Below are positions 59,455-64,000 of a stretch of 64,000 nucleotides of DNA, piece after piece. Source of the DNA: Limnoperna fortunei (Eukaryota; Mollusca; Bivalvia; Mytilida; Modiolidae). Position numbers and translations under genes: made by a program. The stretch spans positions 64,236,648 through 64,300,647 of the forward strand of contig OX104115.1 of the NCBI GenBank assembly GCA_944474755.1, written 5' to 3'. Below the pieces are notes generated by a model. It was not told where the DNA came from. It did not search any database and saw only the letters and a list, made by a program, of their open reading frames with translations. How positions within the stretch are numbered: the stretch's first letter is position 1; every line of letters starts with the position of its first letter.

Positions 59455-60835
59455 TCTTCCGATCTAAAATTCAATTTAGTGCTGCCAAAAAGTTTCTTAT
59501 CCGATCGAGCTGAAAATTTGGCGGTGTGATGGATACCCCGTGGGCTTTCTCCCATTCACCCTGTTAGCACGCCCCGTCAAAAATGAGGGCGTGGCAGGGA
59601 CCCCCCATGAAAACGTTGTTATCACATCTCCTCCTAAGGCACACAAAATGGTACAATAAAATGGACGCCGATTGCATCTGGGATCGATGTCCTCGAATTG
59701 TCGATAGGTAGAAAATCGCTGGGCGCAACCAATAAAAAGTTACCAGTCGTGCAAGTCCAACACCACTTTTTATGTAAAAATCGTAATTTCCCGAAAAACG
59801 ATGCATCCCAGCTGTTTGAAACCCTCGCCATTCGCTTTAGAATGTCGATTTCAGTCTAAAAATGTCTCCCCGTAAGGTGTACGAGTCAATAAATCCTTAA
59901 AATCCCACATTGAAACACGTGACCACCCCTCCCCCCAGCCACGTAAATTTCGTCTGTCGTGATGTCCGTTTCAGCCATCGTCAGTGAATGACCGTGTAAA
60001 TCGTGTGTCAACAAGTTGTTCTAACTGTCCGAACTGCATTTTACCTGAAACAATAACAAATTGAAACAATTTCCGACGTCACTTTTTTGTGTATTCCATC
60101 GTCTGCTACGTGCCTCGTGTAATTATTTTACAGTGTAAAATTCCACTAAAATAAAATAAAAAAGTCTTTTATTAATTGTCGGCATGGTCCGTTGATATTA
60201 ATCCGTGTCGTCCTGAAATAAACAATCACTGAGATTACAGATCGTGCATCATGTCATATATATGTCCTTTCAGACCATCGTAACTCCCTAGAATGATAAA
60301 ATAAAACTATCTCCGTGATATTATATAACAATGTCACGTGACTCCAGCCAGTTCTGTTCTTTGCCTTTTACCATAAATCTCTTTCTCTTCCCCTACAAGT
60401 CAAGAAAAGTCATTAAAATACCAAACATATAGTTAAAAACAGAAAAGTAAACAAACAAACAAATAAACAAAAAAACTGGTTCCCGGTTTTTATATAACCA
60501 TAGTTGCATATAAAACTATGAACCCAAAAAGGGCCCAACTCTCCACCCAGGGACAGCATGTCAAAAACAATAAATCATGCTGGCCCTGGGGTGGAGGGGC
60601 CGGGCCCTTTTTTTTTCTTCAATTTTGTAATTAGAACGTTCTAGAAACAATGGAATAGAAACCCCCGGAAAGGGGGGGGGGTATACGGGTATATTACGAT
60701 GTAAAATGATAGATTTTCACCCTCTGGGGCCTCTTGTTTAACGTTTAACGCCAGTTTTTCCTATAGAAACGATAACGAGGGAAAGACCTTCCTGTGCATT
60801 TGTTCTACTGAACAAATGTCCTTTTAATTATTATT
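59455..60835 (+). repeat. Repeat unit D (~1.4 kb), first copy
   Basis: From CTTTTCTTCCGATC and GTGCTGCCAAAAAGTTTC to the palindrome end near 60780-60830 (GGGAAAGACC, CATTTGTTCTACTGAACAAAT). 59455-60404 recurs at 63053-64000 with one mismatch noticed. Its middle (~59830-60300) is a diverged relative of the core at 53440-53950. The two 80-residue frames in the two copies are identical but have no coding features. Confidence 0.85.
60534..60611. repeat. Imperfect palindrome GGGCCC...GGGCCC
   Basis: GGGCCCAACTCTCCACCC and AGCATG face CATGCTGGCCC and GGTGGAGGGGCCGGGCCC. The left arm also occurs at ~54220-54250 after TATAAAACTATGAACCC. It may be the end of an inserted element. Confidence 0.6.
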
Positions 60836-60844
60836 ATTTTTCTT

Positions 60845-61880
60845 CTTCCGCGGAGGTTTGCCAAAAAGTGTCTGGACGTATCATTTCGATACTTGGTAAC
60901 ATCAATCGGTCATATCCGGAGATGACATGGCTCATGCTTTTAGACCGATCTATTTTTAGTAACAGAGTTATCTGCCCCAACACGAAAACCCTTGTTAGCA
61001 GATAAACTCAGAAACCGTAACCGATTCTTAAAATCTGAAGTGTACAAAATGTCGCTGGTCCTATGGCGATGATTTGTCATGCAAATTTTTTGTTTCCAAT
61101 CGACTTCCTGTTTACGCGTTTTTGACCTGAAAAATGTCGCAACGCGTCAAATTTTTTTTCTCAAAAACCGTAAGTCCTAGAGACTTGGGACCACCACCAT
61201 TGATCCTAAGTGACATATGTTACATTTAAAAATGTCAAGGTCAAAGGTCAAAAGTCAAGGTCAAAGGTCACCATAGGTCTTGTTAGCACTATATCTCGCA
61301 AACCATAAAAGATAGAAGCAGACAATAAATGGAAAAAATACTCCACTTATTGAGACCTTCATTTGGTACATTTGACCGAAAGCTGTGCGATGGACCATTT
61401 TTGAGTTACTGCCCTTGACGCATTTCGGTTAATCGGTTTTTTGGTTAAAACTTGAAAACGGTTAGAGATAATATAGTAAACATATAGGTTAAACATAATC
61501 AGTAGGAAAAGAGCTTCAATTTGTGCCAAAGGTCAAAGGTTATAGGTCAAGGTCATACCCTAGCAACAAGGTGACCGTTATAAAAAGTCCTTAGCAACTA
61601 TATATTTTTAGAATCAGAATGATGTTCTTTACTGAAATATGTCATTTCATGACCGGAAGTGGCCTTTTGTCCCTAGCAACCGAATGGAAGTCCTTAACAA
61701 CCATATATTTTTTGGCTCGGGACCACTTTCTTTACTCAAATAATTCATTTTTATGACTGGAAGTGACATTTTGTGCTATAGCAAGACACAAAATCCCATA
61801 GCATCACCTAACTTTTCTTACTTAAGAGGAACAGTGGGAAAGACCTTCTCATTTGTTCTCAGAACAAATGGCATTTTAAT
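60845..61880 (+). repeat. ~1.04-kb repeat unit with DR1 motifs, copy 3
   Basis: Same as 46020-47065, with DR1 motifs at 61238-61250 and 61258-61270 and a half-mutated one near 61530. Ends in the ATTTGTTCTCAGAACAAAT palindrome. Confidence 0.88.
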
Positions 61881-62025
61881 TAAGGTCTTTCCCACTTCCA
61901 GTGGGAAGACCTTATTGTATTTCTTCTGATTATTATTATTATTATTATTAAGGTCTTTCCCACTTCCAGTGGGAAGACCTTACTGTATTTCTTCTGATTA
62001 TTATTATTCTTATTCTTTTTCTTCC
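61881..62025. repeat. Two palindromic mini-units with (ATT)n
   Basis: AAGGTCTTTCCCACTTCC...GGGAAGACCTT palindromes at ~61881-61912 and ~61950-61981, each followed by GTATTTCTTCTGATT and ATT repeats. Confidence 0.85.
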
Positions 62026-63045
62026 GCCACATTTCAAAACAGTCTGTGAAAAAGACTTCGCGACATATCATTTTGATCTTTTAAACCAAGTATCGAACTC
62101 TTAAGACCTGTTCGGTGTTCACCCTGCGACACCGAAAACTTTTTCTTTACGGAGTTATCTGCCCCAACACCGTAAACCTTGTTATCAGAACAACTCAGAA
62201 ACTATAAAATTTAGAGAAAAACTGAAAAGTGAGAAATGTTAAGGAACTTTTGAGACAACTTTGTGCCATAATTTGCCCAAAAAATTTTGTCGAGCGAAAG
62301 CGAGCGGTATACCTTGAATGTTTCAATCACTCAGGCCATCACCAAAACTCACAAACCGGAAGTCGAAAACACCTTGGTTGTTCACCATTTGTTGTTTTGT
62401 GACATAACCTTAAGGAAAATCTCAAGGTTAAAGTTTACATATGACCTCAACCTTAGGCCTCGAATCTTGTTATCATAACAACTCGAAAACCGTAAAAGAT
62501 GGAAGCAGACAACAAATTGGAAAAATACTCCTCTCATTGAGACCTACATTTGGTCTTTTATGTCCGAAACTGTTCAATTTACCGTTTAAGAGTTATTGCC
62601 CTTGACATGTTTCGGTTGATTGGTTTTTGACATATAAATTGAAAACGGTTAGAGATAATATAGTAAACATATAGGTTTAAAGTGATCAGTATCAAAAGAG
62701 CTTCAATTTGAGCCAAAGGTCAAAGGTCATTGGTCAAGGTCATACCCTAGCAACAAGGTAACTGTTATACAAAGTCCTTAGCAACCATATATTTTTAGAA
62801 TCAGAATGATGTTCTTTACTGAGATAAATCATATCACGACCGGAAGTGGCATTTTGTCCATAGCAACCACCTAAATGTCCTTAGCAACCATACATTTTCT
62901 GACTTAAGACGACTTGCTTTGTACATTAAAACCATAATAACTGACCTTTAAGTCATTAGCAACTATATACCTAGACATAACACTAACAAAATGCCGGGAA
63001 AGACCTCACATTTGTTCTCTGAACAAATGGCCTATCTTATTATTA
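62026..63045 (+). repeat. ~1-kb repeat unit, diverged copy 4
   Basis: CTTCCGCCACATTTC head, a middle unlike the other copies (62040-62460), then AAAAGATGGAAGCAGACAAC, a DR1 at 62717-62729 and the terminal GGGAAAGACCTCACATTTGT at ~62998. It looks like a recombinant between unit types. Confidence 0.75.
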
Positions 63046-63052
63046 TTACTTT

Positions 63053-64000
63053 TCTTCCGACCTAAAATTCAATTTAGTGCTGCCAAAAAGTTTCTTATCC
63101 GATCGAGCTGAAAATTTGGCGGTGTGATGGATACCCCGTGGGCTTTCTCCCATTCACCCTGTTAGCACGCCCCGTCAAAAATGAGGGCGTGGCAGGGACC
63201 CCCCATGAAAACGTTGTTATCACATCTCCTCCTAAGGCACACAAAATGGTACAATAAAATGGACGCCGATTGCATCTGGGATCGATGTCCTCGAATTGTC
63301 GATAGGTAGAAAATCGCTGGGCGCAACCAATAAAAAGTTACCAGTCGTGCAAGTCCAACACCACTTTTTATGTAAAAATCGTAATTTCCCGAAAAACGAT
63401 GCATCCCAGCTGTTTGAAACCCTCGCCATTCGCTTTAGAATGTCGATTTCAGTCTAAAAATGTCTCCCCGTAAGGTGTACGAGTCAATAAATCCTTAAAA
63501 TCCCACATTGAAACACGTGACCACCCCTCCCCCCAGCCACGTAAATTTCGTCTGTCGTGATGTCCGTTTCAGCCATCGTCAGTGAATGACCGTGTAAATC
63601 GTGTGTCAACAAGTTGTTCTAACTGTCCGAACTGCATTTTACCTGAAACAATAACAAATTGAAACAATTTCCGACGTCACTTTTTTGTGTATTCCATCGT
63701 CTGCTACGTGCCTCGTGTAATTATTTTACAGTGTAAAATTCCACTAAAATAAAATAAAAAAGTCTTTTATTAATTGTCGGCATGGTCCGTTGATATTAAT
63801 CCGTGTCGTCCTGAAATAAACAATCACTGAGATTACAGATCGTGCATCATGTCATATATATGTCCTTTCAGACCATCGTAACTCCCTAGAATGATAAAAT
63901 AAAACTATCTCCGTGATATTATATAACAATGTCACGTGACTCCAGCCAGTTCTGTTCTTTGCCTTTTACCATAAATCTCTTTCTCTTCCCCTACAAGTCA
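63053..64000 (+). repeat. Repeat unit D, second copy, cut by the window end
   Basis: Offset of 3598 bp from 59455-60402 with near-perfect identity (one C/T difference seen at the start). It continues beyond the window. Confidence 0.92.

Noticed and set aside
59564..59806. 80-codon frame on the minus strand, repeated at 63162-63404
   Set aside because: Identity reflects the duplicated repeat unit; no start context, domain or codon bias.

Overview
The window is AT-rich, intron-rich animal DNA, most likely from a bivalve mollusc. This rests on a vertebrate-like N-glycan branching gene with short exons in long introns, tRNA-derived SINEs of the mollusc type, Helitron-like ends, and 157-166 bp tandem cores like those of bivalve 'pearl'/Helitron-like elements. 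The species cannot be named from the sequence. A 200-N assembly gap lies at 40396-40595.

1-27925: the 3' part of one host gene on the + strand, MGAT4 (GnT-IV, GT54 family). Ten exons were joined by hand with consistent phases (1301-1434, 11342-11391, 12253-12366, 13836-13911, 21749-21863, 23745-23875, 24334-24441, 24852-25045, 26728-26980, 27890-27925). They encode the last 402 residues; the N-terminal anchor and stem exons lie upstream of the window. The introns are full of mobile DNA: a 166-bp tandem array with a Helitron-like 3' end, tRNA-SINEs, MITEs, an unclassified repeat family and minisatellites.

1919-10619: inside the first visible intron, and inside a SINE, sits an 8.7-kb two-gene DNA transposon. 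It has 62-bp terminal inverted repeats (2 mismatches) and a perfect 9-bp target duplication (AGTGTTGGC). It carries a RecQ-like helicase gene (+ strand, 2 exons) and a convergent DUF6589-like transposase candidate gene (- strand, 6 exons, ZAD-like Cys cluster plus a C2H2 finger). From memory this arrangement is closest to the AcademH lineage. Each gene is broken by one tiny indel only, so this is a young, nearly intact copy. It is the most interesting system in the window.

27926-40150: intergenic, AT-rich. It holds scattered MITEs, hairpins and short tandem repeats, and no gene that I can support.

40151-64000: almost entirely nested repeat modules. Arrays of a ~157-bp monomer alternate with non-coding core blocks. 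Units end in palindromes (GGTCTTTCC...GGAAAGACC and ATTTGTTCT..AGAACAAAT) followed by (ATT)n, and the next unit starts in that ATT tract. Some units carry perfect DR1 nuclear-receptor motifs. Two MITEs, one PIF/Harbinger-like and one hAT-like, can be proven by paralogous empty sites inside the window. A Tc1/mariner transposase C-terminal fragment lies near 55.7-55.9 kb, and ~950 bp is repeated almost perfectly at 59.45 and 63.05 kb.
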